Shown: positions 27,601-35,639 of the stretch, in pieces
Layout: every line of letters begins with the position of its first letter
Numbering within the stretch: the stretch's first letter is position 1
Assembly: GCF_001570545.1 (NCBI RefSeq)
Contig: NZ_BBXD01000017.1
Coordinates: 248,001-312,000 of the forward strand
Direction of reading: 5' to 3'
DNA from: Herbidospora mongoliensis
GTDB taxonomy: Bacteria; Actinomycetota; Actinomycetes; Streptosporangiales; Streptosporangiaceae
DNA: 64,000 bases
Notes under the pieces: model-generated
Told to the model about the DNA's origin: nothing
The model's input: only the letters and a program-made list of their open reading frames with translations
Database searches by the model: none
Program-made: the position numbers and the translations under genes

Positions 27601-30600
27601 GTGTCGCCGCGGCCGCCTGGGCCGGGTCGGCGTGCTCCCCCGGCGCGACCGCCTGGCCGCCCCGCGTGACGACGACGACACGGGTGCTGTCTCCCCCGTC
27701 GTCGCCGAAGGCGTCCAGCAGCCGGGCCAGTGGGACGACCGCCCTGCCGTCAGAGGCATCCGGGCCACTGTGGGGATCACTGGGCGGGTCGAGGAGGCGG
27801 AGGTCCGCCACGACGGCGGGGCCGTTCTCGGCCAGCCGCCGGGCGAGCGCGACATGGTCGGCGGGCGAGGCGGGGTCGATGGTGAAGCCGCCGGGGATCT
27901 CGGCGAAGGAGGCTCCCGTCTGGACGGTCACCACCTCGCCGCCGTCGGCGCGGAGCGACTGGGCCAGCGCCTCGGCGACCCCGGTGCCGTCGGCGAACAG
28001 GACGAAGGGGCCGATGGTGTCCGTTTCGGCGGGCAGCGCCTCGGCGGCCCAGCGCGACTCCAGCAGCTGGACGTGGTCATGGCCGTGGTCGGGGTCGGCC
28101 GCCAGGCGCGGAGCCTCGGCGGGACGCCCGGCCGGGGCGTCGATCCAGTAGCGCTCCCGCTGGAAGGGGTAGGTGGGCAGCCCGACCTTGGCGGCCGGCC
28201 GGTCCTGCTGGTAGCCGGGCCAGTCGATCGGGGCGCCGGCCAGCCAGAGCCGTCCGACGGCCTCGGCGAGCACGGACCCGGCCGGGCGCGGGTCGGCGGC
28301 GGCCGGGAGGGTGGCGACGACCAGCGGCCAGCGCTCGCGCGGGCAGTCACGGTGCGCCCGGACCATCGCGCCCAGCGACTGACCGGGGCCCAGTTCCAGC
28401 AGGGCGTGGTCGCCCTGCGCCAGCAGCGTGCCCAGCATGGCGTCGAACCTGACCGGGGCGCACATGTGCTCGGCCCAGTAGCCGGGGTCGGTGGCCTGCG
28501 CCTCGGTGATCAGCTCGCCGGTGACGTTCGACAGGTACGGAATCCGCGGCGCGGAGAGCTCGATGTTGGCGTCGATCCAGGCCGTCAACCGCGCGCGGAC
28601 CGGCTCCATCATCCGGGAGTGGAAGGCGTGCCCGGTGGCCAGCGGGCGGCACGGGATCCCGTCGGCCGCCAGCAGCGCCCGGACCGCCTCCATGGCGGCG
28701 GGCTCGCCCGCGAGCACGGTCAGGTCGGGGCCGTTCTCCGCGGCCACGTCGATCCCCGCGATGCCGGCGCGCGCGATCCTGGCGGCCAGGTCGGCCGCGC
28801 CGAGCGGGACCGCGCTCATCGCGCCCTCGGGCAGCGTGTCGATCAGCGTGGCGCGATGTGAGACCAGGGCCAGTGCGGACTCCAGTGAGAGCACCCCGGC
28901 CAGGCACGCGGCGACGTATTCGCCGAGGCTGTACCCGGCCAGCACGGACGGGGTGACTCCCCAGCCGATGAGGGTCCTGGCCAGGGCGTATTCGACGGAG
29001 AACAGCGCGGGGTGCAGCAGCGCGGTCGGCATCGCATCCGGGGTTGCGGCGTCGCGGCCGAGAAGGGCGCTGAGGCCTCCTCCGGAGGAGGTGTCGCGGG
29101 GGCGGAGCATCTCCTCCAGCGGGTCGGCGCCGTTCATCCGGGCGCGCAGGATCGCGCGGCACTCGTCCAGAGCGGCCCGGAACGCGGGTTCGGTGGCGTA
29201 GAGGTCCTCGGCCAGGCCCGGGTACTGCTCGCCGGTACCGGGGATCAGGAAGCCGACCGGGCGGTCGGCGCGGCTCTCCGCGCGCCCCAGCACACCGGCG
29301 TCCCGCATCCCGTCGACGGCCTCCCCGGCCGTGGCGGCGACCAGGAACCGGCGGTGCCCGAAGACGCGGCGGCCGGCCCGCAGGGTGTGGGCGACGTCGC
29401 CGAGCCGCACGTCGGGGGTGTCGGCGAGGTGGTCGGCGAGACTCGCGGTCAGCTCGTCGGCGGCCTTCGCCGAGCGGGCCGACCAGATGAGCAGTTGCGG
29501 CCGGGACGTGTCCGCCGGCCGGGAGAGCGCCGGGGCCTCCTCCAGCACGACGTGCGCGTTGGTGCCGCCGATGCCGAAGGCGCTGACCCCGGCCCTGCGG
29601 ATCCGGCCCGCCGCGCGCGGCCACGCGCGCAGTCCTGTGACCACGTCGAGCCGGGCGTCGCCCGCGCTGAGCTGCGCGTTCGGCGTGGACAGGTTGCGGG
29701 TCGGCGGGATCTCGTCGTGCCGGAGCGCGAGCGCCGCCTTGATCAGGTTGGTCACGCCGGCGGCCCGGTCGAGGTGGCCGACGTTGGGCTTGACCGAGCC
29801 GATCAGCAGGTTCTCGCCCTGGAACACCTGCTGCAGCGCGGCCAGTTCGGCGGCGTCGCCGAGCGCGGTGCCGGTGCCGTGCGCCTCCACGTAGTCGATG
29901 TCGGCCGGCGCCAGACCGGCGGCGGCGAGCGCCTCGGCCATCACGGCCGCCTGGCCCTGCACGCCCGGCGCGGTGAAGCCGACCTTGCGGCCGGCGTCGT
30001 TGTTGACCGCCCAGCCCCGGATGACCGCGTAGATCTGGTCGCCGTCGGCGAGCGCGTCCTCCAGCCGGCGGAGCGCGACCACGCCGACGCCGCTGCCGAG
30101 CGGCGCGCCGAGGCCGTCCGCGTCGAAGGCGCGGCACTCGCCGTCCGGCGGGGCGATGCCGCCCTGCTGGTAGAGGTAGCCGACCCGGTGCGGCACGCCG
30201 ACCGCCACGCCGCCGGCCAGCGCGAGATCGCTCTCGAAGGCGGCCAGGCTGCTGGCGGCGGCGCAGATCGCGACCAGCGACGTGGAGCAGTAACTCTGCA
30301 CGGAGTAGCTGGGACCGGACAGGCCGAGCGTGTGCGAGACCCGGGTGGTGAGGGAGTCCTTGTCGTTGGCCAGACCCACCGCGAGCTCGCCCATGACGGC
30401 GCTGATCTCGCTGGGCACCAGGTTGTTCTGCAGGTAGGAGCTCCAGGCCGAGCCGCCGAAGACGCCGATCGCGCCGTCGAAGCGGGTGGGATCGCAGCCC
30501 GCGTCCTCCAGCGCCTCCCAGCTGTGCTCCAGGAAGAGCCGGTGCTGCGGGTCCAGGATCTGCGCCTCCTTCGGGCTGAACCCGAAGAAGCCCGCGTCGA

Positions 30601-30847
30601 ACAGCTCCACCCCGTCGATCACGGCTCCGGCCTTCACGTAACCGGGGTCGGTGAGCAGTTCCTCGGGCACGCCGGCGGCCCGGAGTTCCTCGTCGGTGAA
30701 GCGGGTCACCCCGGATCGGCCGGCCCGGATGGCGGTCCACAGTTCGGCCACCCCGGAAGCGCCGGGGAACCGGCCGGACATCCCGACAATGGCGATGTCG
30801 GCGCCTTCGTTATCAGCCACGTCGTCAAACACGTCATCAGCTCTCAT
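21635..30847 (-). CDS. Type I polyketide synthase C: two modules, KS-AT-KR-ACP-KS-AT-KR-ACP
   Basis: About 3070 residues. Module 1: KS with SYCSTSL (Cys187), AT opening PGTGEQYPGL with GYSLGEYVAA (Ser at about 640) and HAFHSRM (about 741), KR with TGGLGDVG (about 1160) and SSTS...SYSAAN, ACP Ser in GGNSLVAL (about 1436). Module 2: KS from about 1516 with QTFCSTSL (about 1687), AT AGVGEQYPGM and GYSLGEYVAA (about 2157), KR TGGLGGIALG (about 2685) and DYCAAN, ACP GGNSLLG (about 2993). There is no DH, ER or TE, so both beta-carbons should stay hydroxylated. The N-terminus is short and very acidic (DDVFDDVADNEGAD) and the C-terminal tail is basic (RRSGLESSASRRRR). ATG 30847 is preferred; a GTG at 30862 overlapping the PKS D stop is also possible. 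The AT type and the adjacent fkb genes suggest hydroxymalonyl-ACP use. Confidence 0.93.
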   Translation of the reverse strand: MRADDVFDDVADNEGADIAIVGMSGRFPGASGVAELWTAIRAGRSGVTRFTDEELRAAGVPEELLTDPGYVKAGAVIDGVELFDAGFFGFSPKEAQILDPQHRLFLEHSWEALEDAGCDPTRFDGAIGVFGGSAWSSYLQNNLVPSEISAVMGELAVGLANDKDSLTTRVSHTLGLSGPSYSVQSYCSTSLVAICAAASSLAAFESDLALAGGVAVGVPHRVGYLYQQGGIAPPDGECRAFDADGLGAPLGSGVGVVALRRLEDALADGDQIYAVIRGWAVNNDAGRKVGFTAPGVQGQAAVMAEALAAAGLAPADIDYVEAHGTGTALGDAAELAALQQVFQGENLLIGSVKPNVGHLDRAAGVTNLIKAALALRHDEIPPTRNLSTPNAQLSAGDARLDVVTGLRAWPRAAGRIRRAGVSAFGIGGTNAHVVLEEAPALSRPADTSRPQLLIWSARSAKAADELTASLADHLADTPDVRLGDVAHTLRAGRRVFGHRRFLVAATAGEAVDGMRDAGVLGRAESRADRPVGFLIPGTGEQYPGLAEDLYATEPAFRAALDECRAILRARMNGADPLEEMLRPRDTSSGGGLSALLGRDAATPDAMPTALLHPALFSVEYALARTLIGWGVTPSVLAGYSLGEYVAACLAGVLSLESALALVSHRATLIDTLPEGAMSAVPLGAADLAARIARAGIAGIDVAAENGPDLTVLAGEPAAMEAVRALLAADGIPCRPLATGHAFHSRMMEPVRARLTAWIDANIELSAPRIPYLSNVTGELITEAQATDPGYWAEHMCAPVRFDAMLGTLLAQGDHALLELGPGQSLGAMVRAHRDCPRERWPLVVATLPAAADPRPAGSVLAEAVGRLWLAGAPIDWPGYQQDRPAAKVGLPTYPFQRERYWIDAPAGRPAEAPRLAADPDHGHDHVQLLESRWAAEALPAETDTIGPFVLFADGTGVAEALAQSLRADGGEVVTVQTGASFAEIPGGFTIDPASPADHVALARRLAENGPAVVADLRLLDPPSDPHSGPDASDGRAVVPLARLLDAFGDDGGDSTRVVVVTRGGQAVAPGEHADPAQAAAATLPIIGNQEYLSLDCRGVDLDPRAGATGHAGVLAAELRRTSADILVAYRNGRRHVREFVPAAEAEVPATVRPGGTYLITGGLGDVGLLVGEHLIRAGAGRLILTSRSGPRGDGDERLRALGAEVLTPRVDVTDAAAMRAMLAGVGRIDGVVHAAAETGPDTFLPLRDVTEAAVARHFGAKVTGARVLAEVMGEHEPDFCVLFSSTSAILGGIAFGSYSAANAALTALARGRGWVAASWDTWSVTLERLEGGMGAPMGATMVAHSMTTAESLAALDQVIAIGRPAVVVAAGGLADRLPKVTAEAGPAHAAERFPRPELPQPYSPPLTGTERGLAELWSEVLGVEPVGTRDNFFDLGGNSLVALQMLALIKKRFGVAVPTVMLFEAPTVNRLAAILDERGAAASPAKAVIPRTAATAAPRPAAKPAAPVAATRSDDDRRIAIVGMAGRFPGAGDVDAFWRNLHDGVESISFFTPEELRAAGVDEALVHDPAYVPARPVLDDVAGFDAQFFGISPRMAALTDPQQRLFLEVCWEALEHAGYGAPDHRGRVGVYGGANISTYLLQMGDRLLREDEDVSHYEIIMGNDKDALTTTVSYLFDLHGPSVAVQTFCSTSLVATHLAVQSLRAGECEMALAGGVSIRVPDKVGHIFGPGGMESPDGHVRTFDAQARGSMFGDGAAVVLLKRMSDAIRDGDHIWAVIRGSAMNNDGALKVGYTAPSVVGQARVIADAMADAEVTGEDISYIEAHGTATELGDPIEVAALTRAFGPTEETRYCPIGSVKTNVGHLDRAAGASGLIKTSYSLKNQVIPASLHYTAPNPEIDFDNSPFYVNAELSPWRTRDGRPRIAGLNSLGMGGTNVHMVIEEAPARPAPVEDEKGRRHQILPVSARNAVAAEQAARRLGEHLAAEHGTRLADAAYTLQVGRKTFEHRKVVVATATADAARILTGEAAQDGLLSRVDTVQGRQTAFLFAGVGEQYPGMVTEIYEREPVFRAALDECLELLRGPLGGVDLPGLIAAGRGAGADLAVLLGRAVDDGKGDERAGTLKRTEIAQPALFAIEYALARTLMAWGVQPRLMLGYSLGEYVAACLAGVLSLPDALALVAHRAKLIGAMPAGSMVAVSMPAEDVRRKFRLERRGLDLAAVNGPQVSVVAGPSEEMERLVAELRKAEIPCRALDTTHAFHSRMLTPVGGELTDWVKANIRLNPPELPYISNLTGELADADLVCDPGYWAEHMCGTVRFGKGVETLLADPELAVVEIGPGQSLGALVRGAGCPPKRWPLILHALPGASDRRPDDEALAGCLARLWLVGAELDWNAYHGRLPEAEAAGLPGRIPLPTYPFQRRRYWIEGTPGALSGTAGPAKPAALDSGNLFDAITSLPKLPEEQWLHLPVWRQTAAPAPSPDQPGSWLVFTREGAADEVTAELAATGATVIPVRPGGSYAAIGDGHTVRPGSVADALALLRDLRSTGRGLDRVLHLWTLEPGDSTVEYGLHTLVALARAAGESGVDGWSLDIAVSGTQEVLPGEVGNPDGSTLIGPSLVIPLEYPRVTTRFIDLDTPSGLVAELARPQTDRIVALRRGRRYLPGYEIMATPEATPLRDGGVYLITGGLGGIALGLAERLARDVKARLVLLARSGLPGREEAVRRVQAIRDLGGEVEIVVGDVADPAAVKRAVDTAIERFGALHGVLHAAGLPAMGLMQFKRPKELDAVLAPKIAGTRALAEALRIGEPGEIELDFLALFSSITSATGGGPGQVDYCAANAYLDGYALSLAATGRKVVSIDWGEWTWNAWEAGLAGYDEGLQTFFKENRARVGIDFEEGYRSLLRALASGEPRVIVSTQDFETVVTGSALFNLEAVTSPAVAGVSGDRHPRPELVTPYQEPSGPREEAIAVIWGDALRLDQIGVLDNFFELGGNSLLGVSIVAALRREFALAELPPHILYEAPTVAALAATIEALTSGPAPAPGTAGENGGSHVRAQLRRSGLESSASRRRR

Positions 30848-30858
30848 GTCGGGCGTCC

Positions 30859-33800
30859 TCACTTCCGCGTCCCCGAGCGGGCGCGGCGACGCCGCGACCC
30901 CCGCGCCGAGCTGGTGTCCAAAGCCTGGCGGGCGCCTTCCGCGGCGTCTCCGGCCACCGCCGCGGCGAACTCCGCCACGGTCGGGTGTTCGAACAGCACG
31001 GCGGGCGCGATCGGCACGCCGAGTTCCTTCTCGATGGCGAGCACCATGGCCATCCCGACCAGGGAGTTGCCGCCGAGGTCGAAGAACGGGTCGTGGATGC
31101 CGACCCGGTCGATGCCGAGGTAGGCGCCCCACACTTCGGCGATGGCGATCTCCGGCTCGGTCCGGGGGGCCGCGTAGTCGGTGCGGAGCCCGGGGCGCGG
31201 GAAACGCTCGCTGAGCGAGACGGCCGTGGTCGCTCCGACCAGCGCGTCGATGTCGACCATCGCCGACCAGTCGCGGAGCACCTCGCGGAGCGGCTGCCGG
31301 ACCGCCAGCACGTTGCCGTGCCCACCGGCCACGATCCGGTCCAGCAGGGCGCAGCCCGCGTCGTCGGCGAAGCCGTACCGCGAGCGGTAGGCGCGCACGC
31401 GTTCGGCCAGGCCGGTGGCGGATTTGAGGCTCTCCGCCTGCCAGTCGTCGTGCTGCCAGGGGCCCCAGGCGATCGACACGACCCGGGTGGAGGGGGCCGA
31501 GGCGGCGAGCGCCTCGCCGTAGGCGTCCAGGACGGTGTTGGCGGCGCAGTAGTCGCTCTCGCCGATGCCGCCGAACGCGGTGACGGCGGAGGAGTACAGG
31601 ACGAGCAGTTCGGGCCGCTGGTCGGCGGGGGTCTCCGGGCCGACCAGTTCGGCCAGCGGGCCCATCGCGAGGACCTTGGGAGCGAGCACCGCTCCCGCGT
31701 CCGCGAGCGTCCTGCGCTGCGCCATCCCGCCGGCGGGGAGCCCGGCGGCGTGGATGACGCCGGTGAGCGTGCCGAAGTGGTCGCGGCAGCGCTCCAGCGC
31801 GGCCCGCAGCTCGGCGGGGACGCCGACGTCGGCGGAGAGCAGCAGCACCTCGGCCCCGCCTGCCTCCAGTTCCGCGACGTCCCGCAGGCTGCGCCCGGCC
31901 TTGCTGTCGGGGTCGGTTACGGCGTCGCGGGAGAGCGCGGTCCTGCCGACCAGCGCGAGCCTGCGCACCCCGGCCCGGACCAGGTGCCTGGCCAGTGCCA
32001 TCCCGAGGCCGCGGGCGCCGCCGGTGATCAGGTAGACGCCGTCCTCCCGCCACGGCGACGGCGGATCGGGGACCGTGGGCACCTCGCCCCAGCCGCGCAG
32101 CCAGCGCCGGCCGCGCCGCCAGCCGGAGACCCGGTCGTACACGGCCTCGGCGTCGTCGCGGTCGACGTCCAGCAGCAGTTCGCAGCCGATCTGACCGGCC
32201 GCTGCCTCGATGTCGGGCGCGCCGGGATCGAGGTCGACGCCGGTCCAGTCCAGGCCCGTGTACTCGTGCCGGAGCGCGCGTCCCAGACCGTGCGTCACGG
32301 CCCGGTACGGGGCCGTCGCGTCCGCCCCGAGGATCTCGGTGGCTCCCCGGGTGACGGTCAGCAGCCGTACCCCCCGGTCGCCGAAGGCCTGGGCGGCGAG
32401 CAGCAGGCTGTCGAAGCCGTACCCGACGGCGGCGTGCGGGTCGTCGGCGAGGAGGCTCCACAGGTGGGCCACATGGAGCGGCCCATCACCGTCGACGGCT
32501 GCGAACACCTCGGCGTAGTGGCCGGGGTCGCGGGGGTCGATGACCAGGCAGCGGCCCTCGCGGCGCAACTCGGTCCCGGCGACCACCTCCAGCACCCGCG
32601 TGCCCGAGGCGGCGGCGCGGTCGGCGAGTGCCGTGCCGACGCCGCCAGAGTCGGCGAACACGATCAGCGATCCGTCCAGCCGCAGGTCGGCGGGGACGGC
32701 CGCGCGCGCCGGGTCCCGCTGCCAGGCAGGCGCGAAGCACAGGTCCGCCGGTTCGCTCAGCCGGGCCGACGGCACGGGCGAGCGGCTGCCCTCGACGATC
32801 TCCGGCCAGTAGCGGGTCCGCTGGAACGGGTACGCCGGCAGGCTGACGACGCGGCCCGGTCCCGGCTGGACGCGCTCCCAGGTCACGCCCACGCCGAGTT
32901 CCCACAACCGGGAACAGGTCTCCAGGAGCTCGACCCGGGCGTCGCGCGGTTCTCCACCGGCCCAGGAGGCCGGCAGGGTGCCGAGGACCGCGGCCCCGGA
33001 CCCGCCCGCGAGGTTCTGCCGGACCAGGCCGCCGAGCGTCTGCCCCGCGCCGAGTTCGACGAACACGTCGATGTCCTGCTCGACGCAGTGCCCCACCGCG
33101 TCCGCGAACCTGACCGTGCTGACGAGCTGGTCGGCCCAGTAGGCGCTGCTGGTGGCCTGTTCCGCGGTCATCGGCAGGCCGGTGAGGTTGCACAGGATCG
33201 TGGTGGCCGGGGCCTGCCGGGGCACGGATTCGATCAGCGCGGCCAGTTTCTCCCGCGCGGGTTCGAGCAACGCGGAGTGGAAGGCGTGCGCGGAGCGCAA
33301 CGGACGGCAGGCGATGCCCGCGGCGAGCAGCCGGTGGGTGATGGCGTCGATCTCGTCGGGCGCGCCGCTGAGGACGGTCATCGACGGGCCGTTCAGCGCG
33401 GCGATGCCGGTCCCCGTCCCGTTTCCCGTCCCGGCGCCGAAGGCGCGGACCTGGTCCTCGCCGGCCGCGACCGCAACCATCTTGCCGGCCGAAATGGCGC
33501 TGATCAGGCGGGCGCGTTCGGTGACGACGCGCAGCGCGTCCTCCAGGGTGAAGACCCCCGCCAGGGTGGCGGCGACGTATTCGCCGAGGCTGTAGCCGAG
33601 CAGCGCGTCCGGGCGGACGCCCCGGTGCGCGAGCAGCTGGGCCAGCGCGTACTCGACGGTGAACAGGAACGGGTGGGCGACCTCGGCGTGCGCCAGCCGG
33701 TCGTCGGCCTCCGAGGGGGCCTGCGAGGGGGCCTTCGCGCGGCCGAGCAGGACGGCCAGGTCACCGGAGGCCGCCGCGGGCTTTTCTGCGGGGTGGAACA

Positions 33801-35595
33801 GCGGGCGCAGGTCGACGTCCCCGACGAGTTCGACGCAGCGGTCGACCGCTGCGGCGTAGACGGGTTCGGCCTGGTAGAGCTCCCGGCCGAGGCCGGCGTA
33901 CTGATCGCCGACGCCGGGGAGGAGGAAGGCGACGCGCGGCCGCCCCTTCACGCGCGCGGCGGCCCCGGACGAGGCGGCGTTCCGGAGTCCGCGGACGGCC
34001 TCGGCCACGTCGTCGCAGACCAGGACGCGGCGGTGGTCGTGCTCGGCGCGGCCGACCCGCAGCGTGTGCGCGACGTCGGCCAGGCCGGCGTCGGGGTGGT
34101 CCTCCAGCCAGGAGGCGAGGCGGGAGGCGTGCTCGCGGAACGCCGCGTCGCCGGCCGCCGAGATGGGCAGCGCGTGCGGTCCCTCGGCGACCGCCGTCGC
34201 CGGCTCGGGCGGCGGCGCGGATTCGAGCACCAGGTGGGCGTTGGTGCCGGACAGGCCGAACGAGCTGACTCCGACCAGGCGCGGCGTGCCCTCGCCGGGC
34301 AGCGGCACCGCGTCGGCGGCCGGCTGGATCGAGCCGTCCGCGGGGACGGCCGGGGACGGCTGGGTCAGGTTGAGGGTCTTGGGGATGAGCCGGTTCTCCA
34401 GGATCAGCACGGACTTGATCAGCCCGGCGACACCGGCGGCGGCCTGGGTGTGGCCGATGTTGGTCTTGACCGCGCCGACCCGCAGGGGGCGTTCGGCGGA
34501 CCGGCCGCCGAAGACGTCGTGCAGGGCGCCGAGCTCGATCGCGTCGCCGAGGTGGGTGCCGGAGCCGTGCGCCTCGACGTGGTCGATGTCGTCGGGCGAC
34601 ACACCGGCGGCGGCCAGCGCGCTGGTGATCACGGCGACCTGGGCGCTGCGGCTGGGGGCGGTGAGGCCGTTGCTGCGGCCGTCCTGGTTGACGGCGGAGC
34701 CGCGCAGCACGGCCCGGATGCGGCGGCCGTTCGCGATCGCCTTGGAGAGGGGTTCGAGCACGACCAGGCCGGCGCCCTCCCCCATCACGTAGCCGTCGGC
34801 GCCGGCGTCGAACGTCTTGCACCTGCCGTCCGGGCAGAGCATCCCGCCGGCGCAGGCCTGGATGAAGTTGGTGGGGTGGATGGTCAGCGACGCTCCGGCC
34901 GCGATGGCCAGGTCGCAGTCGCCGCGCCGCAGGCTCTCGGCGGCCAGGTGCACCGCGATCAGCGACGACGAGCAGGCGGTGTCGACCGTGAGCGTCGGGC
35001 CCGACAGGTTGAACTGGTAGGCGATCCGCCCGGCGGCGACGCTGGCGGACACCCCTGAGGCCAGGTACGGGTCGGCCAGCGCGTCCCTGCCCTGGCGTTC
35101 GAGCTGGAGACGGCCGTACTGGAGGGTGTCCATCAGCCCGATGATCACGGCGGTGCGGCTGCCCGCCACCCGGGCCGGGGAGGCGCCGGCGTCCTCCAGG
35201 CCCTCCCAGGTCAGCTCGAGCAGGAGCCGATGGTGGGGGTCGACGCGGAGCGCCTCACGCGGGGACAGGCCGAAGAACTCGGCGTCCCAGGTGGTGATCT
35301 CCGGCAGGAACGCGCCGTGCCTGGTGTACATGGCGGCCGGGGTGCGCGGGTCGGGGTCGTAGTAGTCGTCGATGTTCCAGCGCGAGGCCGGCACCTCGGA
35401 GACCCCGTCGCGGCCCTGCGACAACATGTCCCAGTACCCCTCGACCGTTTCGCCGCCGGGGTAGCGGCACGCCATGCCGATGATCGCGACCGGTTCGTGG
35501 GCCCGGTCCTCGGCGGCGGCGAGCAGGCGGCGCGTCTGGGTCAGATCGACGGTCACACGCTTGAGGTAGGCGCGGAGTTTTTCCTCGTTCCCCAT
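30859..35595 (-). CDS. Type I polyketide synthase D: KS-AT-KR-ACP, chimeric between the two PKS lineages
   Basis: 1578 residues. The N-terminus is a coiled-coil docking helix (EEKLRAYLKRVTVDLTQTRR) and the KS is of the classical actinobacterial kind ([15 protein letters not shown] with Cys at about 207, [21 protein letters not shown]). From the AT on it resembles PKS A and C: PGVGDQYAGL and GYSLGEYVAAT (Ser at about 668), AHAFHSA, KR with TGGARGLG (about 1192) and SSAV...DYCAAN, ACP DPFFDLGGNSLVG (Ser at about 1510). It has no DH or ER. The C-terminal tail is basic (SSARGSRRRRARSGTRK), without the SDEEIF docking motif found in E, F and G. It thus accepts the chain from PKS E by a classical docking pair and passes it on by another kind of contact. 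It ends 11 bases before the chosen PKS C start. Confidence 0.93.
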   Translation of the reverse strand: MGNEEKLRAYLKRVTVDLTQTRRLLAAAEDRAHEPVAIIGMACRYPGGETVEGYWDMLSQGRDGVSEVPASRWNIDDYYDPDPRTPAAMYTRHGAFLPEITTWDAEFFGLSPREALRVDPHHRLLLELTWEGLEDAGASPARVAGSRTAVIIGLMDTLQYGRLQLERQGRDALADPYLASGVSASVAAGRIAYQFNLSGPTLTVDTACSSSLIAVHLAAESLRRGDCDLAIAAGASLTIHPTNFIQACAGGMLCPDGRCKTFDAGADGYVMGEGAGLVVLEPLSKAIANGRRIRAVLRGSAVNQDGRSNGLTAPSRSAQVAVITSALAAAGVSPDDIDHVEAHGSGTHLGDAIELGALHDVFGGRSAERPLRVGAVKTNIGHTQAAAGVAGLIKSVLILENRLIPKTLNLTQPSPAVPADGSIQPAADAVPLPGEGTPRLVGVSSFGLSGTNAHLVLESAPPPEPATAVAEGPHALPISAAGDAAFREHASRLASWLEDHPDAGLADVAHTLRVGRAEHDHRRVLVCDDVAEAVRGLRNAASSGAAARVKGRPRVAFLLPGVGDQYAGLGRELYQAEPVYAAAVDRCVELVGDVDLRPLFHPAEKPAAASGDLAVLLGRAKAPSQAPSEADDRLAHAEVAHPFLFTVEYALAQLLAHRGVRPDALLGYSLGEYVAATLAGVFTLEDALRVVTERARLISAISAGKMVAVAAGEDQVRAFGAGTGNGTGTGIAALNGPSMTVLSGAPDEIDAITHRLLAAGIACRPLRSAHAFHSALLEPAREKLAALIESVPRQAPATTILCNLTGLPMTAEQATSSAYWADQLVSTVRFADAVGHCVEQDIDVFVELGAGQTLGGLVRQNLAGGSGAAVLGTLPASWAGGEPRDARVELLETCSRLWELGVGVTWERVQPGPGRVVSLPAYPFQRTRYWPEIVEGSRSPVPSARLSEPADLCFAPAWQRDPARAAVPADLRLDGSLIVFADSGGVGTALADRAAASGTRVLEVVAGTELRREGRCLVIDPRDPGHYAEVFAAVDGDGPLHVAHLWSLLADDPHAAVGYGFDSLLLAAQAFGDRGVRLLTVTRGATEILGADATAPYRAVTHGLGRALRHEYTGLDWTGVDLDPGAPDIEAAAGQIGCELLLDVDRDDAEAVYDRVSGWRRGRRWLRGWGEVPTVPDPPSPWREDGVYLITGGARGLGMALARHLVRAGVRRLALVGRTALSRDAVTDPDSKAGRSLRDVAELEAGGAEVLLLSADVGVPAELRAALERCRDHFGTLTGVIHAAGLPAGGMAQRRTLADAGAVLAPKVLAMGPLAELVGPETPADQRPELLVLYSSAVTAFGGIGESDYCAANTVLDAYGEALAASAPSTRVVSIAWGPWQHDDWQAESLKSATGLAERVRAYRSRYGFADDAGCALLDRIVAGGHGNVLAVRQPLREVLRDWSAMVDIDALVGATTAVSLSERFPRPGLRTDYAAPRTEPEIAIAEVWGAYLGIDRVGIHDPFFDLGGNSLVGMAMVLAIEKELGVPIAPAVLFEHPTVAEFAAAVAGDAAEGARQALDTSSARGSRRRRARSGTRK

Positions 35596-35639
35596 CTGTC
35601 GAGCCTTTCCAGTAGCGAAGGGGGTGGTTGGGACGGTGC

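Noticed and set aside
23660-28861. Plus-strand open frame of 1733 codons opposite PKS C
   Set aside because: Same effect: low-complexity product with no domain, lying wholly over real AT, KR and KS codons on the other strand.
30848-32461. Upstream extension of the PKS C frame
   Set aside because: The frame stays open by chance across PKS D. The family start ([14 protein letters not shown]) follows ATG 30847 directly, and the extension has no similarity to any PKS part.
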